From NCBI GenBank assembly GCA_900074885.1, contig FJUW01000056.1:403571-467570 (forward strand): a stretch of DNA of 64,000 nt. The letters are read 5' to 3'. Position numbers and translations under genes: made by a program. Origin of the DNA: Rhynchosporium graminicola. Taxonomy: Eukaryota > Ascomycota > Leotiomycetes > Helotiales > Ploettnerulaceae. Shown one piece after another: positions 1-10,753 of the stretch. A model generated the notes under the pieces. That model was not told the origin of the DNA, did no database searches, and was given only the letters and a program-made list of their open reading frames with translations. Positions within the stretch are counted from its first letter, which is position 1, and every line of letters starts with the position of its first letter.

Positions 1-1812
1 AGCTAGAAAAACTACTAACTTATAGGAATAGCAGTTAAATCTCGTCCTAAGTACTTATATATCTTAGTATTATATATCGGCTAGATTAACTTCATATATA
101 GTTCTTCGGAATTAAGTACTTATAGTCTGCCTCGGAATTATAATTTACTTACCTCTGATAATAAGTACTCTAATATTAATATTTTTAACTTTAGCGTAAT
201 AAGGAATATATATTACTTATCGCGTACTACTTTAGCCGCTCCTTAGTATATACTATTAGCTTATTCCGCTTATAACTAGAGTTCCTTAAGCGTTATAGAG
301 ATAGTAGTAGTAGTATTATTATCTAAAGTAGCTTTATTTAGTCCTTCGGGTTCTTTAACTTATAGGGATTCGTTCTATAGTCAGAAGACTTCTCCTTCTT
401 CTTAGCGTCTTCGATCTTATTATATCGTAACTAGGGCCGGTACTACTATCCCTTATAGCAATAGTAGTTCTTATAGTACTTTCGGCTTAATTAGTTAGAC
501 TAACTAGTACTAAAGTCGTTCGTCTTCTATACTATAGAGTATATCCTATTCGCGTCGTAAGAGTATATCTACGCGCTCGTTTTCTTTCCTAAGGATATAA
601 CTAATCGTATAGTTAAACTATAAGAGTAGTAGCGATTACTATATTTACTACTCTATAAGCTACTATACTATTAGAAAATACTCGAGGTTCTTATAATTAG
701 TACGAATATGGAATTCTTATACGCTTTTCAATTCGTATTACTACTTCTTAAAGTAATATATAATTACTAATGTTTCCTTATTATAGATTTCGTAGTTATA
801 TTTAGCTAGAGCGTTTTTCTTCGAGAAGATTACGTAAGGTCGTAAGTGTCCTTAGTCGTCGAATTATATAAGTACCCCTCTTATTACTTATCTAGAAGAG
901 TCTATTTAGAGTATTATTTCTTAGTTAAGGTTAAACTACGCTAGCGCAGGTCTAGTAGTAAATATATCTTTTAACTTCTTAAACGCTTCGTCTATAGCTT
1001 CATCTTATTACTATAGCTACTCCTTATAAGTAAGCTATATTAGTAGTAGCGTAATTATTAAGTAATCCTTAATAAACATCGGATAGAAATTCGCGAATCC
1101 TAAGAAGCTTTATACTCTTTTTACTAAGGTCGAGAGTTCCTATTCTCGAATTGCTTATACTTTCTCAGGGTCTATTTAAATACCCTCTTTCGTATCGATT
1201 ACGAATCTAAGGTATTTTATCATTTATACTTCGAATTCATACTTATTAATATCTAGTTATAGCTTAGCCTCGCGTAATCTTACTATAACTTTTACTACTT
1301 ACTTTCGATACGAGTAGTAGTTACTATCTGTATAGATTAGGATATCATTAATATAAGTAGAATAGAATTCGTTTAAGTAGTTACGTAAAGCCTAATTAAT
1401 ATATTATTAAAACGTACTTAAAGTATTCGCGAGTCTGAAAGGAGTTACTAGCTACTTATATAGACTATATCTCGTGCGAAAAGCTATCTTCAATTTATCG
1501 CTAGTAGTAATATATATCTTATAGAAAGTAATAGTAATATCTAGTTTTATAAACTATTTCATTTTCCTAATATTCCGAAGAGTCTTATAGATTAGTAGTA
1601 ATAAGTATTAATCTTTCTTTATAATTCGATTTAACTTATAGTAATTAATATAAAATTATAGCTTATCTTCTAGTTTCTTTATAAATAAGATAAGAGTAAT
1701 AGTAAGCGAGTTATTAACTCGAATAAATCCCTTATTAAGGAGCTTCGTAAGAGTCTTCTATAATACTAAGAGTTTATCGTAAGATATATTATATAAGAGG
1801 CCCCAAGGTATT
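1..1812 (-). pseudogene. gypsy A pol fragment: reverse transcriptase, RNase H, start of integrase
   Basis: Read on the minus strand, about 1560-1760 gives a broken copy of the N-terminal reverse transcriptase block of Ty3 elements: a GFIRV-like start, then LFIKK, then YYKLNRI and YLLLLIYKTL, with stops between. About 600-1200 corresponds to RNase H and the left end to integrase, by homology with copy C. The stops sit where CAA, CAG or TGG codons would be expected, which is the RIP pattern. Confidence 0.8.
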
Positions 1813-1817
1813 ATAAG

Positions 1818-2289
1818 TGTGAAAATTGAGGGTGGAAATCGGCCGAAGGTCAGAATAACAGAATAATAGGTGATCAATTTGACTTGCTTTGTTTGCTTGC
1901 TTGAAGAGAGCTAACTACAGGAGAGATTCTAGCTATTTATATAGCTATATGAGCTCTCTAGAATATTCTATACTACGTAATACAGAACTCCATAGAAGAA
2001 GACACGTATACCGTAGAATCATACTACGTTAGTAGTACGTCAGTAGAAACCTCTAGAAGTACGATATACGTACTAGAGAGTAGTAGAACTCTATCGAGAA
2101 CCTTCATAGTAACTCTAATAGAGTATACAGGGTACAGGCTGTTGACAAGGTACAGGGTGTAGGTGCTAGGTATAACAAGGTACATGGGCAAGGTACTAAA
2201 TAAGGTACTAAGACTATATACTGACAAGGTATAGGGTGTGTATGCTAATGCAGGCAGAACTGACCAAGGTACTGGTTACAAATCCAACA
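1818..2289 (-). repeat. 3' LTR of the copia element
   Basis: On the minus strand it starts TGTTGGATTT and ends TTTTCACA. It is the same length as the LTR at 7714-8185 and nearly the same sequence, and is also related to the solo LTR at 51511-51970. It contains many short direct copies of an AAGGTAC-like motif (about 2150-2270). Confidence 0.95.
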
Positions 2290-2471
2290 CGCCCTCTTAA
2301 TCAGAGCCTTATAGTCAGTTTTAAAACAGAACTATATATAGGGTAAATCACTAATCGACTACCCTTGGATTATTACAAAAGAAATATAATAAGGAATGGA
2401 AATGCCACCTCGTAGCTACCCTCCTAGGTTAAATAAACCTAATTCTCTTATAACAATCTGAATTACTAGCT

Positions 2472-3700
2472 CTAATAAGCTAGTTCAAGGTGTTTTATAA
2501 ACTCCTTAAATTTAGGCCTATCTAGGGCTTTAGTAAACCCGTCTGCCTTTTGCTTCAAAGTACTAATATAGATCAAATCTATAGTACCTTGATTAATTAG
2601 GTCCCTAACAAAGTAGTACTTCACAGCTATATGCTTAGTTCTCTCATAGAATTGAGGGTTTTTAGAGAGTAATAAAGCGCCGTTATTATCAGTAAACACC
2701 GGGAACCTCTCTTAGAAGTAATAGCCTAATTCGGTAAGAAGTTGTCTTATATAGATTGCTTCTTTAACTGCCGAATTAATAGCTATATATTAAGCTTCTG
2801 TAGTAGACTGAGCTATAATCGATTGCAAATTCGACTTCAAAGAGAATAAGCAGCTTCCTATATAGAAGGAATAGCCGCTAGTGGACTTAGCCGTACTAAT
2901 ATCTCCGGCATAATCAGAATCGCAGTATCTGCTAACGTATTTACTAGAGCTATTAATATAAACTAAGCCTAGTTTAATAGAACCTCTAAGGTATCTAAGT
3001 ACGTTCTTTGCAGCTTAGATATACGTATCGCTAGGGTTACTAGAGAACCTAGCTAATTTGATCACAGCGTAGCTTATATCAGGCCTAGTAGCTAGCGTAA
3101 TGAATAGTAAGCAGCCTATTACTTGCTGAAACTATGATATATCTTCCTTAGTAGCCTTATTAGGATTAGGTTCTAATTTGACCTTTGAATCTATAGGCGT
3201 ATTCTTCGGTTTATAATCTGATAAGTCAAACCGAGCTAGTACCTTCTCTATATAGCTAGCTTGATCGAGCTTCATATAGCCCTGATCTTTATTATAGTTA
3301 ATTTCAATACCTAAATAGTCTTTTATCAGCCCTAAGTCCTTAAGTTTAAAGAAGTATTTCAATTCTTTAATCAAGGACTTAATAGTACTTATATCAGGGC
3401 TAATTATAGCTAGATCATCCACGTATATATAGATTATAATCTTAAGCTCTTTATTGACTAATATGCAATTTTCGGATAGGATTGACTTAAATCCGAATTT
3501 ATTAACTAATACCTCCTTAAGAATAATAAACTATAGTCTAGCTGATTACTTAAGACTATATAACGCTTTCAAGAGTAGGAGGAGTTTATTAGCGTAATAA
3601 TCTACGCCTTCCGGGGGGCAAATATATAAGGTATTAACGTCTATATCACTCTGTGTAAAAGCGGAGATCATATCGATCTTATATATATACAACTTATAGA
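2472..3700 (-). pseudogene. copia pol fragment: reverse transcriptase and RNase H
   Basis: On the minus strand, about 3132-3440 encodes the palm block of a copia reverse transcriptase with the catalytic YVDD intact (IYVDDLAII), followed by the KDLG..KDYLGIEI stretch typical of the family. About 2472-2699 encodes RNase H with DNNGALLL, RTKHIAVKYYFVRD and ADGFTKAL, the conserved end of copia pol. Stops separate the pieces, so no working polymerase can be made. Confidence 0.9.
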
Positions 3701-3746
3701 GTACTGCTAAGGCAAATATAAGACGCTAAGCTATTTGCTTAACTAT

Positions 3747-3948
3747 TGTGACGGCGCATGGTATACGTGGCAGATACGGGCCAGTATCGGTGCCTTAGGC
3801 ATACCCTCCTTATATATATAGAAGGTGCAGACTCCTTCAGAGCTCTGTATCTTTCTGTTTCCTTCGTACCAGACTATATAAGATCGCTCTTGACCTCCCT
3901 ACTTGTTTATTCTTGCTTGTATACCGCCTTGAGTCTTGTGTCGTTACA
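3747..3948 (+). repeat. Solo LTR of a Ty3/gypsy family related to element D, inserted in copia pol
   Basis: A 202-bp unit with TGTGACG...GTCGTTACA ends and a perfect 5-bp target duplication ACTAT (3742-3746 and 3949-3953). Its 3' half matches the 3' half of the element D LTRs (34831-35098, 42339-42606) closely, including a TATATAAG promoter-like motif. No internal sequence remains. It keeps many CA and TG steps, unlike the DNA around it. It is the third level of a nest: solo LTR in copia in gypsy A. Confidence 0.92.
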
Positions 3949-3999
3949 ACTATACTGTATATATCTAGGTAGTTTATACTGTATAATTGCTTAAACCCC

Positions 4000-6900
4000 T
4001 TAGCTACGAATCTAGCTTTGAATTCGTAGTACTCGCTCTCTAGTTCTTTGATCTTATAGACCTAGCGAGTTTTTAGTAGTTTTATAGTCTTAGTATTACT
4101 ATCGACTACTTTCCACGTATTATGATTTTCAAGGGAGGCAATTTCTTTATTTATACCTTTTAGCTAATAATCCTTATAAGGACTATTTATAGCTTCTTTA
4201 TAGCTCTTAGGCTCGTAGATAACTACTTCCGGATCCTTTTTAATAAGGATTCTTTCCGGATCAGGTGATAGCCTAATTTCTTCGTCTGATTTAGAGCTAA
4301 TAAAAGCTTAGCAAGCTAAGTTAATAACGTTTCTATATACGCTATAAGCCTCTTTCTGCTCTTGAATTAATCGCTTATTATTCTGAATAGCTAAGGCTAT
4401 ATCAGGGTCTTTAGCGTGACTTCTAGTAGTAACGTTAGGTACCTAATTAGAGTAGTCCTTTCTACGTTTTATACCTCGTTTAAGTATTTCTACTATAGGT
4501 ACTTCTTCAGCTATATTATTAAAGAGATCAAGTTCTGTATCTTCTATGACTTTTTCTTTATTTAATAAATTATCAGCTGTTTCACTATCGATTTTCTCCG
4601 ATTTTTTAGCCTTAGATAAGTCTGTTTTAGGAGTATTTATAGGTAAAGAAATCACGCGATTTGAACAGTCAGAGGTCTCGCAATCGTTAAGTGTCTTATT
4701 AAAGGATTTTAATTCTTCCTTAGAGATCACTTCGTCCTTAAAAGTTAAATCTTCCTTAATTAGGACGTTTTTAGAACTTATAATAGCTCTCTTCTCAGGT
4801 ATATATACTAAGAAGTTATTTGCAGACTTATACCCTACGAGTATACCTCTATCGGATTTATCTTTGAACTTATTAGTCCTTTTATTAATAAGAATATAAG
4901 TAAGAGAGCCTAATACTCTAATATAATTAAGAGTAGGCTTTTTACTAAAGAGAACTTCAAAAGGACTCTTTTTAATAACCGAATTATAAGAGCGATTCTT
5001 TATATAAGCTATTCCTTAGATTATTTAAGGCTAAAGGAATAAGAATATATTCTTATCTATACAGATAGCTATAAGCCTTTCTATAAGATATCGATTTAAA
5101 CGCTCTACTATACTGTTTTACTCAGGAGAGTAAGAACTAGTATATTCACAAATAATACTTTTATCTTTATAAAAGATAGTCTATTTATTAGATTTAAACT
5201 CCTTAGCGTTATCTAGCTTAAAGGCTCTAATTTTAGCGACGATTTTTAATATACCTTATTTAAATTAAGTAGTTATCATATTATACCACTTGATCAAGGT
5301 ATCGTACGCCTCAGCCTTATGTTTTAGAGCGTATACCTAAATAGCTCTAGAGCCTCTATATATAATAGTTAAGAAGAATCTTTCTCCCTTTAGACCTTTA
5401 ATCTTAAAAGGGCCTGCTATATCTATATTAAAGATAGTAAGCGGAGGGGTATCCGATATAGGCTTAGTACTACTTATAGCGTGTATTTTACCGCTATTAC
5501 AAGCAGAACAGTCAGATAAATCTAACCCCTTTTGGATTTTTAATCCTTTAGATCCTTCTATAGTCTTATAGATAAACTCCTTATTAGTATACAAAAGACG
5601 CTTATAATATAGGTCTAATTTGCTACTTTTATTAGAGTCTACCTTAAAAGACACAGGCTCGAGCAGCTCATGATTTACGTCTACTTCTAAGTAGTACGTA
5701 TTATAATGCTATCTAGCTTCTATATTAATAGAGCTATTAGATATATTTGCACCCTTTTTATTAAAGGTAACTTTCCAATCTTTATTAGTCAGTTCCTTAG
5801 AGCTTAGGAGAGTAGTTTTAAGGCTAGGTACGTAATTTACGTCTTTAATAAGTACTCTATCGCCTTCCCTAGTGATTATAGGGATATCTCCTCTACCTAT
5901 TATAGGCAAAATATCACTATTAGCGATAGTAATAGACTTCTTAGATACAGGTTTATAGTCTAATAACTAGCTTTTATTCGGTGTATAATGCTCAGAAGCG
6001 CCAGAATCGAGTACTATTCTATAGTTATATATAGTAGCGTAAGCTTGATCTGCTGTACTACTATAACTACTACTACTGCTAGTACTACTGAAAGAACTCA
6101 TAAGGGCCTTAGTAGACTCCTCTTTTGATTCTTTAGCGCCTTTACCTTTCGACTTCTTCTTAGTCGATTTATTAGGTATAAGCTCAGGGTGCTTTATATA
6201 GCAATTTGCCTCTATATAGTTTGTTTTATTATAGTAACTATACTTCTTACTGCCTTTCGAATTCTTCCCCTTAAAAGCCTTATTAGCTTGTAAATCGGTA
6301 GAAGTATTCATTCTAGCCTCTTCTGATATAAGATCTCTTATTAAACCTTCTATATCGATAGAAGAAAGGTTATTAGAGATTTCTTCGTACTTCCTAGAAG
6401 CAAAAGAATCAAAAGAACTAGGTAAACCTTTAAATATAAGGCTAGCTAGTATAGGCTTTGGAATCTCACACTTGAGCTGCTTTAGGTAGACTGAACTAGC
6501 TTGAATTACGCTAGTATACTCGTCTATATTCTTATAAGAGGAGTAGGTATTATCGATAATACGATTTATATGCCTACTGATCTCCTCTAGGCTAGTAGAA
6601 CCGTAGGTAGCTATAATAGCTTCCTATAGGTCTTTTGCGCTAGTCTTATCCTTGAATCTATCGAGGTTTTCAAGTGATATAATCGACTTAATAGCGCCTA
6701 AAGCCTTCTTATTTGCACGCTCAAAATCAGCTAGTCTCTTATAGTATTTAATCGCTAGCTCCGGAGAGTAAGAAGTATAATCTATTCTCTTTTCGCCTTG
6801 CGCGTTAATACGTTCTTCTGACTTGAAGTAGAGAGCTCGGCTAGGCTTAGTCTCAGTACCGTCGATATAAGACATATAGCCGTTTACCTCTAAATAGAGG
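4000..6900 (-). pseudogene. copia gag, protease and integrase remnants
   Basis: Minus-strand pieces. About 6624-6875 is a gag-like stretch with the KALGAI motif region. About 6190-6260 is the nucleocapsid zinc knuckle, where cysteines of the CCHC motif read as Tyr (YSYYNKTNYIEANC), exactly what G-to-A change in TGC/TGT codons gives. The protease active site DSGASEHY lies near 5990-6030. About 5337-5654 is the GAG-pre/integrase start, with NIDIAGPF. The rest of the integrase to about 4440 is scattered through several frames. All are broken by stops. Confidence 0.85.
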
Positions 6901-7713
6901 CTAGCCGCATTAAGCTACTCTATATAGTTAGAGCGGCCTACTAGCTTATCTCCCTTGAAGGAAGAAATGATTCCTTATAGGCAGTTGAATAGTACTAAGT
7001 ACTAAGAGGTCTTGAAAGTACGAGTTTTTACTCGTATAAGCTACTAAGTAACTTGAAAAATAATAACCTTATCTTGCCCTTTATAATTAGACAGTAGCTA
7101 CGCCGAGACTACTATCTTACCGAGTTTTTCGCTTAATCAAAATCAATAGTAGTATACGGCAACTACGTCTGTCGTATTTGCTACTGAAATAACCTTACTA
7201 CTAGCTCAGTTTATCTCACAGCGCCTTAAGCACTATTACCGGGTAACCCTCTCCGAGGATGGCTTCTTATACCCGAATAATAGCCTATTAGCCGACCTAT
7301 GATTTATGCTAGACTAGTAGCGAATCAGAAGCTACTCCCTACTACGCAACGAGGCCTAGCTTCCAAACTAAGTCGGTAGTAGATATAGGCACCCCGGAAT
7401 AAGATCTTAGCCTTCGTACCTAGGGTCAATAGGTCATCTCCACTTCAAAAGGCTTCGAGAGGTTATAAGTTATGATTTCCCTGCAACTTCGTCTTAGGGT
7501 CAAGGGCCACGAGTCTGATTCGCTATAGCCGTGTTAGTAGGGCTCAAAGGGGCTAGCTTACTAGCTCTTAGGCGAGAAGTCGCTTGAAAACGACTAAGTA
7601 CGCCCTATAAGGAAGCTCCTTTATCGGTAAGGAGTAACGGAAGCGGGTTTAGGCGAGATCGATCGAAGGAGGAAGCGTCTGATTGGCTGATTTCACTAAG
7701 TGAATTGCTACTA

Positions 7714-8185
7714 TGTGAAAATTGAGGGTGGAAATCGGCCGAAGGTCAGAATAACAGAATAATAGGTGATCAATTTGACTTGCTTTGTTTGCTTACTTGA
7801 AGAGAGCTAACTACAGGAGAGATTCTAGCTATTTATATAGCTATATGAGCTCTCTAGAATATTCTATACTACGTAATACAGAACTCCATAGAAGAAGACA
7901 CGTATACCGTAGAATCATACTACGTTAGTAGTACGTCAGTAGAAACCTCTAGAAGTACGATATGCGTACTAGAGAGTAGTAGAACTCTATCGAGAACCTT
8001 CATAGTAACTCTAATAGAGTATAAAGGGTACAGGCTATTAAAAAGGTACAGGGTATAGGTACAAGGTACAACAAGGTACATGGGCAAGGTACTGAACCAG
8101 GTACTAAGACCATGTACTGACAAGGTACAGGGTGTGTATGCCAATGCAGGCAGAACTGACCAAGGTACTGGTTACAAATCCAACA
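7714..8185 (-). repeat. 5' LTR of the copia element
   Basis: 472 bp, the partner of 1818-2289. It ends on the plus strand with CCAACA next to the ATAAG target duplication. Compared with the other LTR it shows C/T and G/A differences clustered at 8020-8110. Confidence 0.95.
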
Positions 8186-8190
8186 ATAAG

Positions 8191-10096
8191 TTCCTTACTA
8201 TTATATAGTTCGAGTTCAATCTTATAGTTAATCCCGACGCTATATAATAGTAATAGTACGTTTACTTTCTTATTATTATATTAGTTGAAGTACTTATATA
8301 GCTAATCAGGGAGTTTTATTTGCGAGTTAGTCTTTGTCTTTAGTATAAGAGCCTTCTAGATATCCGCTATACTTATAGTAAATACCTATACCTTCTTATA
8401 TTACTATCCTCGAGTAAGCTTATTAAATACTACTACTAATATAGTAAAGTAATCTAGCTCGTAGTCCGGCTCTTATACTCAGTTACGGAAAGTTATAATA
8501 ATAGTATTAATATACTATTATAACTTCAGGGCGACTATATATATATTATTCCTTTTGAACTATAATAGTCCTAAAATCAAGTCGTAGTCTTCTAGGCGTA
8601 ATACTAAGTAGAAGAAAGCCCTAGCTTCCTTAGACTTATTAATATCTATCTTTATAACTACTACTTCTATAGTAGGACTTCTTTCTCTTTCGAACGAACT
8701 TATTTCGATAAGGAAAATAGGGAAACCCTAAAGGCAGTAATAAGTAATAAAGCGAGAATTAATAATACTATATAAAAAGCACCTAGTATTTAGTAGAGTC
8801 TTAGTATAATACTCTTTATTAATTATTATAGATACTAAGAAAAGAGCTTTATTTATTATATCCTTAAACTAATCCTAAGCTTCTACTACTATTACTTATT
8901 TAATATCCTTTTATTTCTATTATTAATTTTAGATAAAAGCTATTCTTTTCCTAAGTTCTCTAACTCGGAGCTCGATCCTTCTATCTCGACTTCCTTTAAC
9001 TTCGACTTTTTCGTTTTCTTCTTAGCTATTGTTACCCGGCTTTTCTTCTTCTTAGTTATAGCGAGTTTCGTATAATAGTTACGAACTATATATTTATCTT
9101 ATCTATAGTAAAGATAAAGCCGCTCTACTTTCTATCTCTCGATCTCTATAAAGCTTACTTATTAGAGTTCATTCTTTATTATTGTAACTATAGTAATAGT
9201 AGAAGTTACTTCCTAATCTATCGAGTCTACTACTTATTAGTTAGTCTTAAGAGACTGCTTTCGTATCTACTTCTAATAGTCTGCCTTAATAGATAGCTTC
9301 TTAACTTTAGCTAGATAGTCGCTAATTATACGTAGTTACGAATAATACTCTTCGTATAACTATTCTTCTTTTATACTAATAGTACCGCGGACTAAGATAG
9401 TAGTAATAATAGCCTTTAAGTAACCCTTCTTAATTACGTCTACTTAGTTCTATCTTTCTGCTTCGAGGATTAGCTGATAAAAATTATTAAAGAATTCGTT
9501 TAAAGGATAAGTTCCTTACTTAATCTTATTTAGCTAGCTTATAGCTTTCTATTAATAGTAAGAGTCGCGAAAAGTAGTAGCTATCTATTGAAATAGCTCT
9601 TCGATTATTAATTGCCCTTATCGTTAGATAAAGCTTATCTATAAGTAAATTCGGCTTATAGCCTCACCCGAGAGATAGCTGAACGCGTATTATATTTATT
9701 CCCTCTTATTACTAATAATAATAGTAACGATCTCTAGCTTCGCTTATAAGATACCCTCGAATTAAGAATATAAGGCTAGGTCGATACCGTCGAACTTCTC
9801 GGGTCTCGGTATATATTACTTCGTAGCTATAGTTAGCTCCGGAGTTATCGATTATATCGTATTATTCAGAGTTAATACTATCAGTAGTATTAGCTATACG
9901 TTTCGTTATTCTATATCTTTAATCCTACTAGCTAAGGTAGCTATCGAACTTACTTATTATACTACTAGCTTAGTAACTTATTATCTTTATACCTCGAAGG
10001 TATCTAATAGCTACTAGGAGGGCTATTCTTCTGCTATCGTGAACTATATATCCTAGCATTATCGTAATTACTACTTGTATAATAGTCGTATAAATA
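8191..10096 (-). pseudogene. gypsy A gag/protease region
   Basis: Homologous to about 49,120-51,060 (copy B) and 56,030-57,930 (copy C) and lying between the leader repeats and the reverse transcriptase, so it should hold gag and protease. No frame stays open for more than a few dozen codons and no zinc knuckle could be read with confidence. The assignment rests on position and homology, not on motifs. Confidence 0.6.
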
Positions 10097-10420
10097 GCCG
10101 GATCTATTATATATAGTCCGAGGCGTCTATTTCGTATCGTAAGTAAGGCAGCCGGATCTACTATATATATTTCGAGGCGTCTGTCTCTATATCGTAAGTA
10201 AAGCAGCCGGATCTACTATATATAGTCCGAGGCGTCTGTCTTCGTATCGTAAGTATGCGTATAGTAATAGTAAGGCTAGGGTATTAGCTTTCTTACGTAC
10301 GCGTATTATCTACTGCCCGAAAGCAGATCCTCCTTCGTTTAATTAAGAAGATTAAGTATAAGTAAAGCAGCCGGATCTATCGTATATAGTCCAAGGCGTC
10401 TATCTATATATCGTAGGTAT
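10097..10420. repeat. Minisatellite in the gypsy A leader
   Basis: Units starting GCCGGATCTA begin at 10097, 10151, 10206 and 10370, so the spacing is 54, 55 and 164 bp. The long unit has a 110-bp extra segment. Each unit contains an ACTATATATAGT-like palindrome. The same array with the same spacings occurs in copies B and C. Confidence 0.88.
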
Positions 10421-10536
10421 ACGTATAGTAATAGTAAGGCCAGGGTACTAGCTTTCTTACGTACACGTATCATCTACTACTCGAAAGCAGATCCTCCTTT
10501 ATTTAATTAAGAATATTAGAAATAAGTTAATTCTAA

Positions 10537-10753
10537 TATTATAAGGCGAATATAAAGTATATAGTATAAAAGCTTGTCTATATTATGAGGAGAATTAACT
10601 AAGGAGGGAAGGGAGAAATAAGAGTCTCCCTTCGAAGAAAAGATAATACCGCGGCCGCTAGTGGCAGTAGTATTAGAACACGTACGATAATACGTCAGGT
10701 ATTAGCGTAGACGCCTCAGGCGTTAAGCATGCTAACGAGTGCAACTCGTCACA
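10537..10753 (-). repeat. 5' LTR of gypsy A
   Basis: 217 bp, matching the LTRs at 52771-52987 and 58480-58696 and the solo LTR at 60273-60489. On the minus strand it starts TGTGACGAG. It contains a GCGGCCGC run and a GACGCCT/AGGCGTT inverted pair shared by all family members. Confidence 0.9.

Larger units (their letters stand above)
1818..8185 (-). mobile_element. Ty1/copia LTR retrotransposon (RIP-degraded), inserted in gypsy A
   Basis: A 6368-bp element bounded by two 472-bp LTRs (1818-2289 and 7714-8185) with TG...CA ends, and by a perfect 5-bp target duplication ATAAG (1813-1817 and 8186-8190). Polyprotein pieces run on the minus strand in the copia order gag, protease, integrase, reverse transcriptase, RNase H, which identifies the superfamily. 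The purine-rich tract AAGAGGGCG just inside 2290 (minus strand) is the likely polypurine tract. The LTRs differ at a number of sites, mostly transitions, so the insertion is not recent. Confidence 0.95.
1..10753 (-). mobile_element. Ty3/gypsy chromovirus-type element, copy A (RIP-degraded, interrupted, left end outside window)
   Basis: A minus-strand LTR retrotransposon, homologous over its length to copies at 32738-52082 and 52771-58696. Its 5' LTR is 10537-10753, the leader holds a minisatellite, gag/protease remnants fill about 8190-9700, and reverse transcriptase, RNase H and part of integrase occupy 1-1812. It is split by a copia element; rejoining the flanks at the ATAAG duplication (1813-1817 and 8186-8190) gives the uninterrupted order seen near 56005-56040 in copy C. 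Reading frames are broken by many TAA/TAG codons and it is certainly dead. The 3' end lies to the left of the window. Confidence 0.9.

Noticed and set aside
3758..3994. 78-codon plus-strand frame
   Set aside because: It lies within the solo LTR at 3747-3948 and runs into copia DNA; not a gene.
4546..4899. 117-codon plus-strand frame in copia
   Set aside because: It is the reverse strand of the copia pol region and resembles nothing; the coding strand of the element is minus.
10097..10420. CRISPR-like array of repeats and spacers
   Set aside because: Unit spacing is irregular (54 and 164 bp), the whole unit is repeated, and it lies in a eukaryotic retrotransposon leader.
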